Source: Lunularia cruciata (Eukaryota; Streptophyta; Marchantiopsida; Lunulariales; Lunulariaceae). Taken from it: a stretch of 64,000 bases of DNA. Location: NCBI GenBank assembly GCA_948567375.1, contig OX419757.1, forward strand, positions 72,602,001-72,666,000, in the 5' to 3' direction. Below the pieces are notes generated by a model. The model saw only the letters and a list, made by a program, of their open reading frames with translations, was not told the origin of the DNA and made no database searches. This document shows positions 1 to 12,357 of this stretch, piece after piece; position 1 is the stretch's first letter, and each line of letters begins with the position of its first letter. Both the position numbers and the translations under genes were made by a program.

Positions 1-184
1 GCGCAAACCATAGAGCGCTTTCCTTGCACAGGTATAGCAGCAACAAGCCGCTTTTGCTGGGGTGCAGATTTCTTCCTCATTCCCGTGGAGCAAGACCCCG
101 CAGGACTGCTCATGGCGGTGCAGAGAGACAGAGTAGCCATCGCACCTCCAAGAGCGACGGCCATCGCGTCAATGTTACTTTGTG

Positions 185-701
185 ATGAATCAGAAACAAC
201 GACCTCCTTCTTCTTCTCGCTCTGAAAAGAACGGTGTTTCTCCCACGTCGCCTCCTACCCTTGATTATGAGGACTGAATCGAAGTTTCTAACGCTCCGCT
301 GCTCTTTCCAGCGCCAAAAGGCGCGACGGAGCAGTCGATGTGAATGGTAAGCGCGAGGGAGCACAAGCTGCGCTACAGCGCCAGTCGAGGCACATAACGG
401 AGAGAAAAGGAACCGAACAGACTCCACATCCGTACACTATCAGGCGCTCAACGTTGGCCCCTCTGCTGGAGCGTTTCCTTCAGCGGCCACGGACAGAAGC
501 TCATCCGTGTCGACGGAGCTCTGTGCAGAGAAGTCTGGAAGAGAGTTATTTGTCTCTCCGGTGTTCGGGATCATCCAACAAGAGGTGATCTCCTTTGGAA
601 TTATTGACGAGCAAACAACGACCAAAACTCGCAGACGACCGCTACACACCACCGACGTCGGCAAGCCTCTTTGCCGAAGACGCAGGGGCGTACTTGTTTG
701 A
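185..701 (+). other. coding-like open stretch, possible gene remnant
   Basis: Function is not recognised. A plus-strand frame stays open for 116 codons from 351 to a TGA at 699-701 and has no ATG at its start. Its composition is protein-like (Ser/Ala-rich, then a hydrophobic stretch with FGIIQQEVISFGII, then Arg-rich). Just upstream in another frame, 185-277 encodes a 30-residue Ser/Pro-rich peptide from an ATG. The two could be parts of one gene broken by a frameshift or an intron, or exons of a gene extending left of the window. Overlapping minus-strand frames (110-427, 440-664) are also open, so strand is uncertain. GC content is higher here than in the transposon block, as expected for host coding DNA. 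Confidence 0.25.
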
Positions 702-3700
702 CGTCGGCAAGGTCCAGTGGACCGCAGTTGTGCTTACAGACTTATCATAACCATACTTACACACCACAGTTGTGAGTACATACTTGTCATTATCCTCGAC
801 CTCTGCAACACAAGACCGGTCCTCACAGCAAGGTCGTGCATATCCTCCCGGCGATGCTGCATGAAAATAGTAGAAAACAGGGAGAAGTCAACACTTAGAT
901 ACAGTACCAAGTTTCGCTAGAAAAGTATTGTCGTGGGAGTATTAAAGTGTACGTAATGCGTCCATACGTCACAAACGATAAATTATCCCGACGAAGCTAG
1001 CCGCCAATCTAATCTACCTGTTATAGAAGACTTGCAATCTTCAAGTCCACAGCATCATGCATTCTAGTGGTGACAGGTAAATAACTCAAAGACTTCTTCG
1101 GAAGCTGATCAACACATTGTTGGACCAACACCACGTGATGCTCGAGCATGTTTCAAGCTCGACTTCTTAGCTTGAGCTAACTGCGACATGAATGTCGTAG
1201 ACCGTACACTTACGACAGTTGTCGACAAAATGGACGTACATTAGCCATGTTTCATATTTACAACGCAGTAGCTTGACAACATTTGGAGACATATGATGGG
1301 AATGGAAGCTGGTAACAACTGTTTGACGAGTCCTTAGACTTCGGTCCCTAGTACCCTTCTATAAGCTCGACATTGCCTTTCAAAATTAGGTATCGTTTCT
1401 GGACAAATTGCTTCATGTCCGAGGCCCTACTTCTCATTCAGGACGACGGAAGCTTTCTTTACCTCTTGTGAAGATACTCATTTGGTGTTTCCAGAGGTAA
1501 ATTTTCTCTTCGGGTCGCTAAAAAATGGACTTGAATAGTTCCTGGCAGTCCAGTAATGCCCATTTAATTTCAAGGATTGGTTTTATCCGCCATGATAGTT
1601 ATTGACCACATACGAGCCAAAGAATGTTCATGAGACGCACTTGATGCTTGAAATATGCTTCGAGCGAAGGAGCATCAAGAAGATATGATTTGAACTGTGT
1701 ATGTAGAATGCGAGATGTGCTGTAAGCAATACTGGGCATGTTGGAGATTAATAAAAGAGCAGAACGCCATGCATAGCAAAAGTCGGGAAGGGGAACCACA
1801 TCAGTTCATCTATGTTGAATAGAAGTAAATCTTCATACATGCTAAATTGTGATGAATGAAAATTTTGTTTCTAGACCTGAGTAATATTTTATTCTCTTTA
1901 GTGAAGTAAACTCAACTATTTGGAAAAGTAATATTCACAATGTTCCGAAGAATATCTGGCTCGACTAGTATCGTTCCTGAGCTAAAACAAAGGCACCACT
2001 CCCAAATGCCTTTCCTCCTCCTAATGTAAGATTTTTCTCCAATAACGCTTCATTGCATTCATATTTCGTTAACGAAAATGGGAAACATGTGTTTCCTTAT
2101 TACGTCTAAATGCCATTTACCGCATCGCAACAGCGGGTATCAGTAGGAGATAGAGGACATAAGTAAACGCCTATGAATCAACATGATATTTTGAGATGAA
2201 TTTATAGAGTCTGATCATCAATACATGCATACATGCATGGTACCCTCAATGTCCAGATTCCTGTCCGTAACTGCAACTTTTATGGAGTTAAAAGCGACCA
2301 CGTCAAGATCCGGCAAGGAAGGGAAGATTCTAGACAACGTTCTGTCTCATCATAGGTCTTTTGTCAGTGCGATATTCCAACTAAGGTTCCAATATGTCCA
2401 CAAAAGCTTGACACGTGGCCGGATGTCCTAAGCTGTGCATGTTGACACATGTCAGGAGAATTGGAAGTTAATTCAGCCAATTGCTATCATGAATGTTGTT
2501 ACTGCGAGATTCTCTTTTACGTGGTTCTCGTTGGGTATCTTTTGTGTCCGTTTCTTATCTTCCATATTATTTGAAATTAATTGGAAGGGAAAATTTTGCT
2601 TGTGAGAGTTAGCCTAAAACTATATTGATTTTTTAATAATTGAATAAATTTTAAATTTTTTAGAATTTGAATAAATTAGAAATTTTTTAGCCTAAGAAAT
2701 TTTTATTAATTTGATTGGTCCACAATGTATATACCATATGCTGAATTTTTATATATTATTTGAAATTTTATGACTTTCATAAATATATGATGCTACTTAT
2801 TGGAATAAATAATAATTTTCCGTAGTAAATAGCAGATTGGTTAAGATAAAAGATGGCTCAAATAAGAATTACATTTTTAAGTCCCTTTTGTTACTAATCT
2901 TGATATTTGCATTTAAGTTTTGGAACTTGAACGGCTATTATTGCTTTATACATATAAAAGTTAATTATTTCAAATCAATTTGAATGTTAAAGTTCGTCTC
3001 TAATTTGGTGGGATTTTGAAGGAAACAATTTATTTAGACATATCATTCTCTATCCACTTTAGTAAACTCGAGATGTGCATTTAAAGTCTATTCTTTATTG
3101 AGGAGATTCCCATAATATAAAAGTCTATCAATTATGCACTCTCCATGTAATATTATATATGGTTCATGATGTGGACCTTGAGATAAATAATCTTATTAGT
3201 AGAAAAGGATCAGATAGGATATGTGAAGATTTGTCCTAAAAGTTGCCCTTTGAAGGTTCGAATAATCAAATTTCATGATTTTAAGCGGCACATACAAAAG
3301 CAATCTGTACCATTAGCCATTCTACCACCTGAACAAATATGATGTTCTGGTGTGCGATAATGAGTATTGGAACCTAAACTTACAACTTTCAAGATATCTT
3401 TTATATTTTAGATTAGATTGTTAGAAAGATATTCACTACAACACACAAGTGCTCAAAACCTAATTATCACTGAGCCTTCTTAACATTATACTGTAATGGA
3501 CAAAGGCCCTCAAATGAAGAAAACTCTCAACTTTTTAGTAACTAAAGTAAGCTGAGGGAGAAGACACTAGCTTTCTTTAAAGGCTTCTAATGTTAATTAT
3601 ATTATAATTTCGATATATACTGACAAAACTTTAATGAAATGGCTTTAGACATTCAGTCATGTTAAGTTATACCTTAGATTAAGCATTCTAGAAACATCTA

Positions 3701-4249
3701 TAATGTACTTACATAAATATTCTAACGAATATAATCCCTCCAAACATAGCAGTTCAAAGATAGTAGAAAGCCATTGACCGTACATGGTCAAAGTAAGACT
3801 CGGCGTTGTATACATCCTCTTAACGTCATAGTGCAGGGAGACTTCCTCCTTGAGTTGATGGGGAGCTCGGGAGAGGAGAGGGAGAGATGTGAGAGGAAAT
3901 ATCTATACTGTCCGAGGTCTCTCTAGCATATAGCACTCAAGTGAAAAGTCAATTCTGTTTATTTTTTAATTTTGGTTTCATGGAACATAGATTGAAGACT
4001 ATGGAAAATTGAGTAGAAAGTTATTATGATTTTTAGATTTTTTAGGGTTTAAAGTGATCATTACATATTGAGACAGATGGGTCGGGAATTTTTGTTTCTA
4101 ATCTCTTGGTTTTTATGATTAAATTCCATGAGAATTTAATTTAAAATTTTGGAGATGGAAAGTGAAAGTTAAGAAAATTTATAGTTTTTAGGGTTTGGAG
4201 AGATTGTATGTTCTTATGTAAGTTGTGACGTGCGGGGTTGTGGTTTTCC
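702..4249. other. no gene recognised (host intergenic DNA)
   Basis: I see no gene here. Up to about 2500 the sequence has mixed composition with only short chance frames. From about 2550 to 4240 it becomes AT-rich, with no frame longer than about 60 codons and no repeat shared with the rest of the window. Confidence 0.5.
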
Positions 4250-5039
4250 AGGTATGGGGAGATATGGAGAAGAATATCATATGTTACTATCTTTATTCTT
4301 TCGCTAGCCATGGCTATACCTCTCTATGTGGGATCGCCTAGAGCAACTTAGGATACACCATGCATGGTGTGTCACTATCGCTTTACCTTGCAAAGGATAA
4401 AGACCCCATGTGGGAAGGATGCACAAGGACTATGATTGTACCACTTGGGATACCCATGTAAGGCGAGCGACCGCATCGACAATAGTGACACTCAAGATTA
4501 TGCATGCTTCTTTTATCCTTTGTTGATTGTTCCAAGGATACTGATTGAGTTGGGGGAGTGGTTAGCTTCTCAGGCGTGTTTCATTTTGGGATTATTTGAG
4601 TTTCCCATGTCTACGTCTATTCCATAGGCTACCCCGCACACTCCATGATGAGGCTAGATAGGCTTTTTGCCTACCACTTGATCATTTGGCACGTGATTCC
4701 TTGGACATGTTAGCATGGTTCCTATTCCTCTTACTCCCTCAATGGTGTCTTTGTTATGCTAGAGAGAGACATGCTGGGCATAAAGAGATGGTTGCTAGAT
4801 TTCATCAATTTCAAGTAGTGGATTGGGTGGCCCTTCAGGAGAAGTCTATTAGGGCTACACGTTTTAGGAGATGGGTTTTGCCACATGATACCACAGAGTC
4901 CACTCAATTATGATGGTGTAGGACATTGGGTCAGGCGGGAGAGTTTAGTAAGCAACATGAGCCCTACACCTTTTTCCTACAGCTAATCCTACTGATGAGA
5001 CTATCTCTTCCTTATGACACTCCACCATATGACAATAGA

Positions 5040-6240
5040 AGGAATACCACTAGAGGTCTTAGATTATTAGCTTAAGCAACCTTTATATCTTGATAGGTTG
5101 CTTTTTGCACAAGCATTGTGCATTTCAGAAGGCTTATCAAGGATGGTTTATGAGCACCTTAGAGATTGCTTTCAAGCAGATGATCCTTCTAGTGTTTTAT
5201 CGAGTTGTTTCAAGTGGCTGCCGCAATAGCGAGAAGAGACATTCATATGTTTGTTAGTCAGGTGTTAGGTGCTAGTCAACTTCTCATAATGGAGAAGGAT
5301 ATGGGAGCATTAGAACAATTGCTATTGGAGAGATCTTTTTGCATTTGGTCAGACGTACCATTGTCCTTCAACATCATTCTCACTTTTGATAGCACCTCAG
5401 TCTACATCAATTTGGAATAGCTACACATGGAGGATGTGAGGCTATATCTCTAGGTATTAAGGCACTCCTAGATATCCATCCAAAGTGGATCATCCTATAG
5501 GTGGATGTTGAGAACACTTTTAATTTGGTTTCACATGCATCCATCTTTAGGAGCTTGGGGAGGTTGGTTTGGCTTGGTGGATCCTTGGTGAGTATTATTC
5601 CTTTTGTGCGGTCTTTTTATGGCTCTCTTGCTTCCTTTTATTACCACCATGGTTGTTCACATGAAGGAGCTACCGTCTTGGAGTCAATTGTTGGTACATG
5701 TTAGGAAGATCCTTTAGGGGGACCTTTATCTATCCTTTAACCTTCATTATCTACCATGGCTCACTTTAGAGCACTCCTATCTACTACTTTGGTCATGCCA
5801 GGTTGTGTATTTCCCTCATTGGCAAATGATACACACATTGTGGGCCCTATAGATCAGATTAGGCAGGCCTTTGACCACTTGACTACCAAGCTACATCTAG
5901 TAGGCTTGAGAGTCAAGGTATCAAAGTGTAGGGCATAGTCCCTTTAGATATCCCCTCCACCTTGAGCTTCCAAGGAGATGTATCACATCTATAGATGGAC
6001 TATTTGTTCTTGGAGTGCATGTAGGATCTGAGGATTTTATCACACACTTCTTAGACGCTACCCTTGTAGAGGATGTTCTCCATGTGGATGACCTTCTGTT
6101 ACTAGGAGATCTGTATGTGGTATTTGGTATACTCTCCTCTAGTATTGCTCATCAACCAACTTACCTCATCCATATAGTTCCTCTCTTCTCATCCTTCCTA
6201 TCACATCTAAGAGCTTTTGATAGGAGGATTATATGAATCT
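5040..6240 (+). pseudogene. F1 reverse transcriptase domain
   Basis: The domain copies element RNA into DNA at the cut target. Readable motifs in order: GGxRPIAIGE-like block (about 5300-5335, frame broken), SPHQFGIATHGGCE block (about 5390-5440), motif A reading DVENTFN (5501-5523), the motif B region GTxxxDPLGGP (5690-5724), and motif C reading LANDTHIVGP (about 5817-5849). The usual ADD catalytic pair is AND here, one G-to-A change. In motif B the expected Arg-Gln-Gly reads Cys-stop-Glu, all explicable by transitions. The GDPLGG and A-D-D-T-H pattern is that of non-LTR elements, not of the gypsy elements elsewhere in the window. Inactive as it stands. Confidence 0.75.
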
Positions 6241-6789
6241 TTGGAGATATTATTGGACTAGGGACATTTGAGTGTGTGATAGGGGATTTGGCAAGTAGAC
6301 AAATGGCTCTACCAATCTTATGTGGAGTGGTCTACTTTCTATCTATGGAAGAGATGGCACCTATAACATTTTGGGTAGTTGGGCTCTCTGGCACTCCTAC
6401 TTTCCTCTCATTTTGTGGTTGTGATAGGCCAATTTTGGAGACTTATGTGACAGAGGTGGAGGAGGTATCCCTTTCTCTCCAAATGTTATTATGGCATACA
6501 AAAGATAGTCTATCCATGTTATCTATGGCACAAGAGGGCTTTCCATCTTTTGCTTCACTATCATCAGATTGGACTAGAGGTTTATAGTTTGCCTTGATGG
6601 AGCAACAATGTGAGCATACACTACATTCTTTCTTAGTTGACTCATCCATTCCTCAAGTTACTAGGGCACATCTTTTCTCTTGCTCCAACAAGGATGCAAG
6701 CTCTTGGATCCTAGCTCAATTGTGCATTAGGGCATTCTGATTTGCGCTAGTTACTTTCTCTATGACAATGTGGTTTTGCCTACATTTGG

Positions 6790-7330
6790 TCCACCCATCT
6801 GCATCTTCATTACTCACTTGTGATTGTGGTTCTACACTAGATGCAGTAGCGGTCTATATGACATAGTTTCCTTTTGGAGGATAGAGGATAGCTACCCACA
6901 ATGCTATTAGGGACATAGTGTTTGCTATATCACAAGAGAGTGGATACTTGGCTTGGAGAGAGAATTTGTATGCTTTGCATATGACATGTGTCAGGGCAAA
7001 CTTATACTTGGTTCGAGATGATCAGGTGATAGTAGTGGATGTTGTGGTTACAAACCCTACATGGGATATAGTTTTGGAGGGAATTATTACTCATCCCCTT
7101 GGATGGGTGGCAAGTGCAACAACAAGTTGTAAGGTCTCCAAGTATAGAGATATGAAACGAGGTTACCTCTTTGTTCCTCTAACCTTGAAGTTATATGGAA
7201 CAATAGACACAACGTTCAACACATTTGTCAAGAAGTGTGCAAGAGCTTATCATGTTAGGCACCAAGGGTACCACTCTCACTCTCATACTTTGTAAAATAT
7301 AGTGTGTCAATTGCTCTACAAAGGGCAGTA
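6790..7330 (+). pseudogene. F1 CCHC plus restriction-like endonuclease tail
   Basis: This is the C-terminal target-nicking region. It begins with a Cys-x-Cys cluster (CDCGSTLDA, from 6819); the intact pattern C-x-C-x9-H-x3-C is seen in the F2 copy. A conserved basic/His stretch follows (RIATHNAIRDIVFA, about 6885-6930), then the endonuclease core with acidic residues in LYLVRDDQVIVVDVVVT (about 7000-7050). CCHC followed by a VDVxV core is the arrangement of R2-clade restriction-like endonucleases. The stretch from about 6910 to 7295 is open for 125 codons, the best-preserved part of the element. The assignment is by pattern only; a profile search would be needed to place the clade. Confidence 0.65.
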
Positions 7331-7419
7331 GCTGGTGCAATCCATAAGAGCGCAATTACTAGGTGATGCTTCTTTGGATGCTCCAATTGTTTGTAGACCA
7401 TATGAGTTGCATAGCTTGG

Positions 7420-7590
7420 ATATCCTAGGTGTAATAGGGCAGATTTCTCATATAAACTCTATTGGGGCTTAGCCCTATTTTACCTTTTTTGTCTCTCCCT
7501 TGTATGGCTTGATGAGGTCTTCACATCCTTTATGTTTTCTATGCAGTTGCCTTCTCTCCTTGATAAATGAACGTGATTGGAAGTTTCTAA
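7420..7590 (+). repeat. F-family 3' tail, copy 1
   Basis: The sequence from about 7435 (GGGCAGATTTCTCATATAAA) through TCTCCCTTGTATGGCTTGAT to about 7580 recurs at 54395-54560 (minus), 60675-60850 (minus) and 60985-61150 (plus). It has no coding content and sits directly after the endonuclease, so it is read as the 3' UTR that the element's own RT would recognise. No poly-A tail is visible. Confidence 0.7.
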
Positions 7591-7954
7591 AAAAACTCCA
7601 GATCCCAAGAAAGGTTATCCATAACATTTTTATGGTAAGATTTGACTTTGTGCAGCATTCTTGCTTTCAAATTCCATACCTCCTCTAAGATGTCATAATA
7701 CTTTTCAGCTAATGTCATTTTATTTCTTGATGGTAAAGGCTAGAAATGATTGCCAACTTAGACCTGTTAAGCTTGACTTAAACTAGTCAAGATTAGCCAT
7801 AATTTCTCTAATATGGGCAACATGTGAAGAATTATGATCTTTGACTTACACAAATTGATTCAAAATAACTTTATCATTCACTAGGAAGACCATAATTTTA
7901 TAATTTAAGATAAAGTTTAATTATTGATATTTTATTAGTTTTTTTATATATTGT
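7591..7954. other. AT-rich spacer, nothing recognised
   Basis: AT-rich DNA between the end of F1 and the first LTR fragment of B1. No frame, repeat or domain seen. Confidence 0.5.
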
Positions 7955-8770
7955 ACATATATACATCACTACACAACATACATAGCTCTCAACGTCATAC
8001 ATTATAGAAGCACAACTCATACATAAGTCATGCATGAACTATAAAGTGTCACAATCTTTCACTCAACTATTTGCCAATAACTCGACATTGATTACCGTCA
8101 AGCCACATTCACTCTAGCTAAGAGTCTCCAAGTGACACTCATTGGCCACTATCCACTATAGCTAGGAACTTAAAGGCTCAACATCATAGAAGTGAGCTCT
8201 CTAGAGCTTGTCTTGCGTATATACATCACTACACAACATATATTGTTGTCAACATCATATCTATAAAAGCACAACTCACACATAAGTCATACACAAACTC
8301 TAAAGTGCCACAATAATCAGATTGTTTACAACTCTCAAATCAACTCAACTCAGATCAATACTTGATCTGTCACTCTATAAACTGCCAACAACTGGGCACC
8401 GATTACAATCAAGTCACACTCACTCTAGCTAAGAGAATCTAGATGACTCTCACCAACCTCTGTCCACTATAGCCAGGAACTCAAAAGTTCAACATCAGAG
8501 AAGTGAGCTCTCTAGAGCTACACTTCAAAAGTATACACCTGGACTTGAGCTATACACCTGGACTTGAACCCTAATGGTCCCGCTGATGGCACAATTGACA
8601 GTGCAAACGGTGCAAAGTGACGGTGAGCCTCATCATGAAATCAATACCCCAAACACAAAATCTGACCGTCGAAAAGTAATCTATGGGAAACTGCTAAAAT
8701 ATCTCTAACTACTATCACTATGACTCCAGTGTCTGAGCAATCTAGATGCGACACTACAAATGGCATGATA
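7955..8770 (-). repeat. damaged 3' LTR of B1, alternating LTR and internal pieces
   Basis: The stretch 8316-8770 matches the terminal part of the LTR at 32487-34422 (from 33765 on) and ends CATGATA where that LTR ends TATGACA. To its left the pattern is unusual: a piece matching the internal sequence at 8771-8880 (ATATACATCACTACACAACATA) occurs at 7955-8050 and again at 8215-8315, with a second LTR piece at 8051-8210 between. The first 1.3 kb of the LTR is absent, so the outer boundary and TSD of B1 cannot be read. Confidence 0.65.
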
Positions 8771-9489
8771 GTTGTCTTGCGTATATACATCGCTACACAA
8801 CATACATCGTTGTCAACGTCGTATACTATAGAAGCACAACTCACACATAAGTCATACATAGACTCTAAAGTACCACAATTGCCCCTCTAGCTGGTGGTTA
8901 GGTCCTTCTAACTCCAGATAGCCATCTACTCCAAGTATATGGTATACCCTATGATGGGCAAAGATAAGAAGGCCGGGTGCTATGGAGCCCCATTGTTAGT
9001 CATATGTCTGCAATTTATACCATATAAATAATGAACTACCACAAGGGGAGGAGTCATACATGCCATATGCCATCCTCTCAAAAAACATCACATACTAACA
9101 TAGTAGTAACTCTACTAAAAGAGCCACATAACATTCACCTCAAGCCTGCAAGTACAAGTGCCAAGCTTGGGTCTATAGTACCATCAATGTTTGGGAGGTG
9201 GTATGGCACACAATTGCGCACATGATCCTTCTAAACAACACCAACACATCCTTCTAACACAAGGACTCTAGATGGCAAAACCTCATGCACTCTCAAGATA
9301 GTACGACTTATCAAAACATCAAGTGTTTTCGGTGTTGTTTGCTGTAGATATACATAGTCACCTAGATGAAATCTACAAATTGAGGTCTATAACTTCCTCC
9401 TCAAATGGTAGCATAGCATAAGGTATCTTTATGCTGAGCAATCACCAAGATCTCAAAGGCCATTGGCATCACTCTCTACAAGATCTATG
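8771..9489 (-). other. B1 internal 3' region after integrase
   Basis: Non-coding or fully decayed internal sequence between integrase and the 3' LTR. The same segment, lacking about 170 bp near its outer end, lies in B2 from 34423. No domain read. Confidence 0.5.
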
Positions 9490-10180
9490 CCTGTTGAGAA
9501 CATGCGCTCATCCATATATATGGATCATCCAAGTCCAAAACTAGAGTTGCATCTTGATGAATGGCTATAGGTAAATCTGGATCTCATCCATAGAGTAGAA
9601 AGTAAGGAGAGAAGGATGCTAAGGAGGCTTGCCGGCTGAACTGATAGCCCATGGCCAACCAAGGTAATTGGAGATCCCAATCTCCCAAGTGGCCTCTCTA
9701 CAAACAATACTTTTGCAATCCTCTCTTCACCGTCTAAACCTCCTTCTCTGCTAAGCTATCTGCCTTAGGGTGATCTTGGGATGTAGTACAATGATCACTC
9801 AAAGCCTTGTCACACAAGACCAGAAACTCCCCCAAGAAATTTATACCCTGATCAGTCAAAACCTTAGTTGGTGCACCAAAATGACTAAGAACTCAATCCA
9901 GGAATGAGTAAGTTGTCCATTCACTAGATTTTTTAGAAAGTGACACCAACTCAATCCACTTGGAGAAGTGCTCCACCATCACCAAAACATATGGATGATG
10001 TCTCACAATCAACGGTAAAGGTCTAGAAAAGTCTAAACTCCAATAGTAATCCAATCCCATGATAGGTAATAGGTGTAACTATGGTGGAGGAGCATTGAAT
10101 GATCCTCTAACTCAGTCACAAACCACACACCTAGCAACAAACTATTATATCTTGGTCTGCATACCGCGCCACCAATAATG
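9490..10180 (-). pseudogene. B1 integrase core and C-terminal part
   Basis: Integrase inserts the cDNA into host chromosomes. Minus-strand reading gives the second catalytic Asp region (TDQGxxFL type, about 9850), a HCTTSxDHP block (about 9790), the catalytic Glu region reading LAEKEV (about 9735-9755), and a clear run GDWDLQLPWLAMGYQFSRQA followed by SLASFSPYFLLYG (about 9595-9690), typical of this gypsy integrase family. Glu is intact here but has become Lys in the B2 copy. Stops and shifts break the frame elsewhere. It is the most 3' pol domain, which fixes the minus orientation of the element. Confidence 0.7.
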
Positions 10181-10479
10181 ACTCTAGAGGTAAACTATAT
10201 GTACGCTTTACTCCAAAATATCCTAGCTCCTCATGAGCATGATGTACCAACTATGGTCTTTGAGATGGAAGTGGTACTACTCATACTCTACCATCCTTCC
10301 ATACCCAAAGAAGGTGTCTACCCTCCAATCTGTACCGCCTGGCTTGCTAAAGGACACGGTCTCTTTCATTGGCCCTAAATATACCACCCACAACACCAAT
10401 GCAAAGATAGTCCATCACTAAGACATCATCATGAATGTCTTGCTAACTGTACCAATATCTTCACTCTTTGGATCTATGA

Positions 10480-11960
10480 CCTCAATAACTCGTCTTGTAT
10501 GTGTTGAGAGAGATACCACCAAAGCCTCAAAAAATATACAAAGAAAGGTCAATTCATGCCAACCTGGCACCATCTCCTCATTTGTCGCACCATGCCGACG
10601 TGCTCTGTTCTGATCCTACTAGCTGCAACATGGGTTTCTACTCAACCCATCTGTATCACAATTCACCACTCTAGGTCTATGAACAACCGTGAAATCATAC
10701 TCCTATAGAATTAGAGCCCATTGCAAGCTTTCCTGAAAGCTTGTTGGACTCTATCAACCACTTCAGCGGCTGATGATCATTGATGAGAGTGAAGGGATTA
10801 CCAAATAGGTGACATTAGAAATGTGCTACTGTCCAAACTGCTGCCAAGCACTCTCCCTCATATGAACTATATTTTGCCTCTACTGAATTGTTGGAGCTAC
10901 TAGCATAGGCCACCACAAACTCCTTCTTCTCATCATCATTTTGGGTGAGCACTGCTCCAAGCTCCAATATACTCCAATCAATATGAACCTGAAATGGTCA
11001 TCCTCTGATTGGTCCTCAAAATATAAGCAGATGTCAATCTCTCCTTGAGCTCTACAAAAGCTCTCTCCCGGTCATCTCCCTAACACCACTCTTGTGTAAT
11101 CTTTGTCAGCTTCATCAAGGCCTTGGCAATGGCACTAAATCCTCTAACATAACAACGATAGAAGTTTGCCAATCCAAGGAATGCTTGCACTCTGCTCACA
11201 TCCATAGGCCAAGAAATACATGCAATAGCCTCCACCTTGGTCTATTGAACAACAAGTCCTCCAAGGTAGATAGTATGACCATAATACTCAACCTGCTCAT
11301 GGAGGAACCTACACTTCCTAGGATGTAATTTGAGTCCATGAGATCTCAACCTCTCAAACACCTCCAACAATTGTCTCTCATGCTCCTCCACAGTAGTGCT
11401 ATAGACTGAAATATCATCAATATAGCACCAAACAAAATCCAATCTAGCTAGGATCCTATCCATGACCCTCTAGAACTGAGCAAGAGCATTCTTTAACCCA
11501 AATGGCAAGAACCTCCACTGATATAACACATCCTTGGCATGAGGATCAATAGTCCAAAATGTTATCTTGGACTTATCTTCCTCCTTGATTGGAAATTGAT
11601 GATATCCCGCTTGAAGATCCAAAGTATTGAAGACCTTTGCGTGCCCAATCGCATCAAAAATCTCCTCCGTTGTAGGCATGGCAAACCGATCAGCCTTAGT
11701 CTATTGGTTGATTGGACGGTAATCTCCACACATCCACCTATCTGAGTAGTTGCCATGCATATCCTTCTTGGCTGATATCATTGTAACTAATGCATACTCC
11801 CTATGAGAGATCTCCACCAAACCAGCCTCAAAAAGGTCTCTACTCCAACTCTAAATCAATGTCCTCTCCATGTCACTATAGTGATAAGGATGTCGGAAAA
11901 TTGATGTATTGCTAGTCAGCTCAATCCATATACTAGGTCCCTTTAGAGCACCCAAATCCT
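10480..11960 (-). pseudogene. B1 reverse transcriptase and RNase H
   Basis: This region would synthesise the cDNA and remove its RNA template. Two long frames are open: 11470-11679, with MPTTEEIFDAIGHAKVFNTL then DLQAGYHQFPI and LPFGLKNALAQF; and 11242-11463, with the catalytic motif YIDD at 11413-11424 and CRFLHEQVEYYGHTI. A single TAG at the position of a conserved Gln separates them. Upstream, GPSIWIELT and DMHGNYSDRWMCGDYRPIN can be read between about 11720 and 11960. Downstream, the RNase H block (YSSYEGECLAAVW, LINDHQPLKWLIES) lies at about 10740-10910. Order RT, RNase H, integrase is the Ty3/gypsy order. Confidence 0.8.
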
Positions 11961-12357
11961 TCATATTAAAGGCAAAATAACTTGTGTAGCTCCTCAAGAA
12001 CCTCCAAACTCTTTTTCTTTCCTCTCTTGTAAGCTTGGGTCCAAGATTTGGCTCCTAAGTATCCTCTGTAATTGTTGCAAGAGTGGAAGACGTACTGATT
12101 GGTTGCTAGACTAGGCCCTTGGGAGTAGTAGTGTCATACCCCTGACCACTAGAGGTTCCAACCTCTATATGAAAAACTCCCTCCACTCTGGCTACAAGCT
12201 CCATACGTCTTCTAGCTGCATCGCAAGTGGACCAAGGGTGCAATCCAAGTAGTCCAAGCTCACTTGGATGGACTCCAAGTAGACCACTCTCCCTAGTAGC
12301 TATTGGTTGTGTCCCAAGAATACCATGTCCACTTAGTCCATCGCCCCTAGCATGTGC

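Larger units (their letters stand above)
4250..7590 (+). mobile_element. F1: non-LTR retrotransposon with RT and R2-type endonuclease, decayed
   Basis: This plus-strand non-LTR retrotransposon has many stops. No LTRs flank it. Order along the element: an unassigned N-terminal part (4250-5040), reverse transcriptase (about 5040-6240), connector, a CCHC motif (from 6819), a restriction-like endonuclease core (about 6990-7050) and a 3' untranslated tail (about 7420-7590). A second copy, F2, lies on the minus strand at 54395-55985, and two more copies of only the tail lie at 60.7-61.15 kb; the shared tail helps define the 3' end. The 5' boundary is a guess, set where similarity to coding sequence begins. 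Stops fall repeatedly at Gln and Trp-like positions, pointing to C-to-T and G-to-A decay. Confidence 0.75.
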
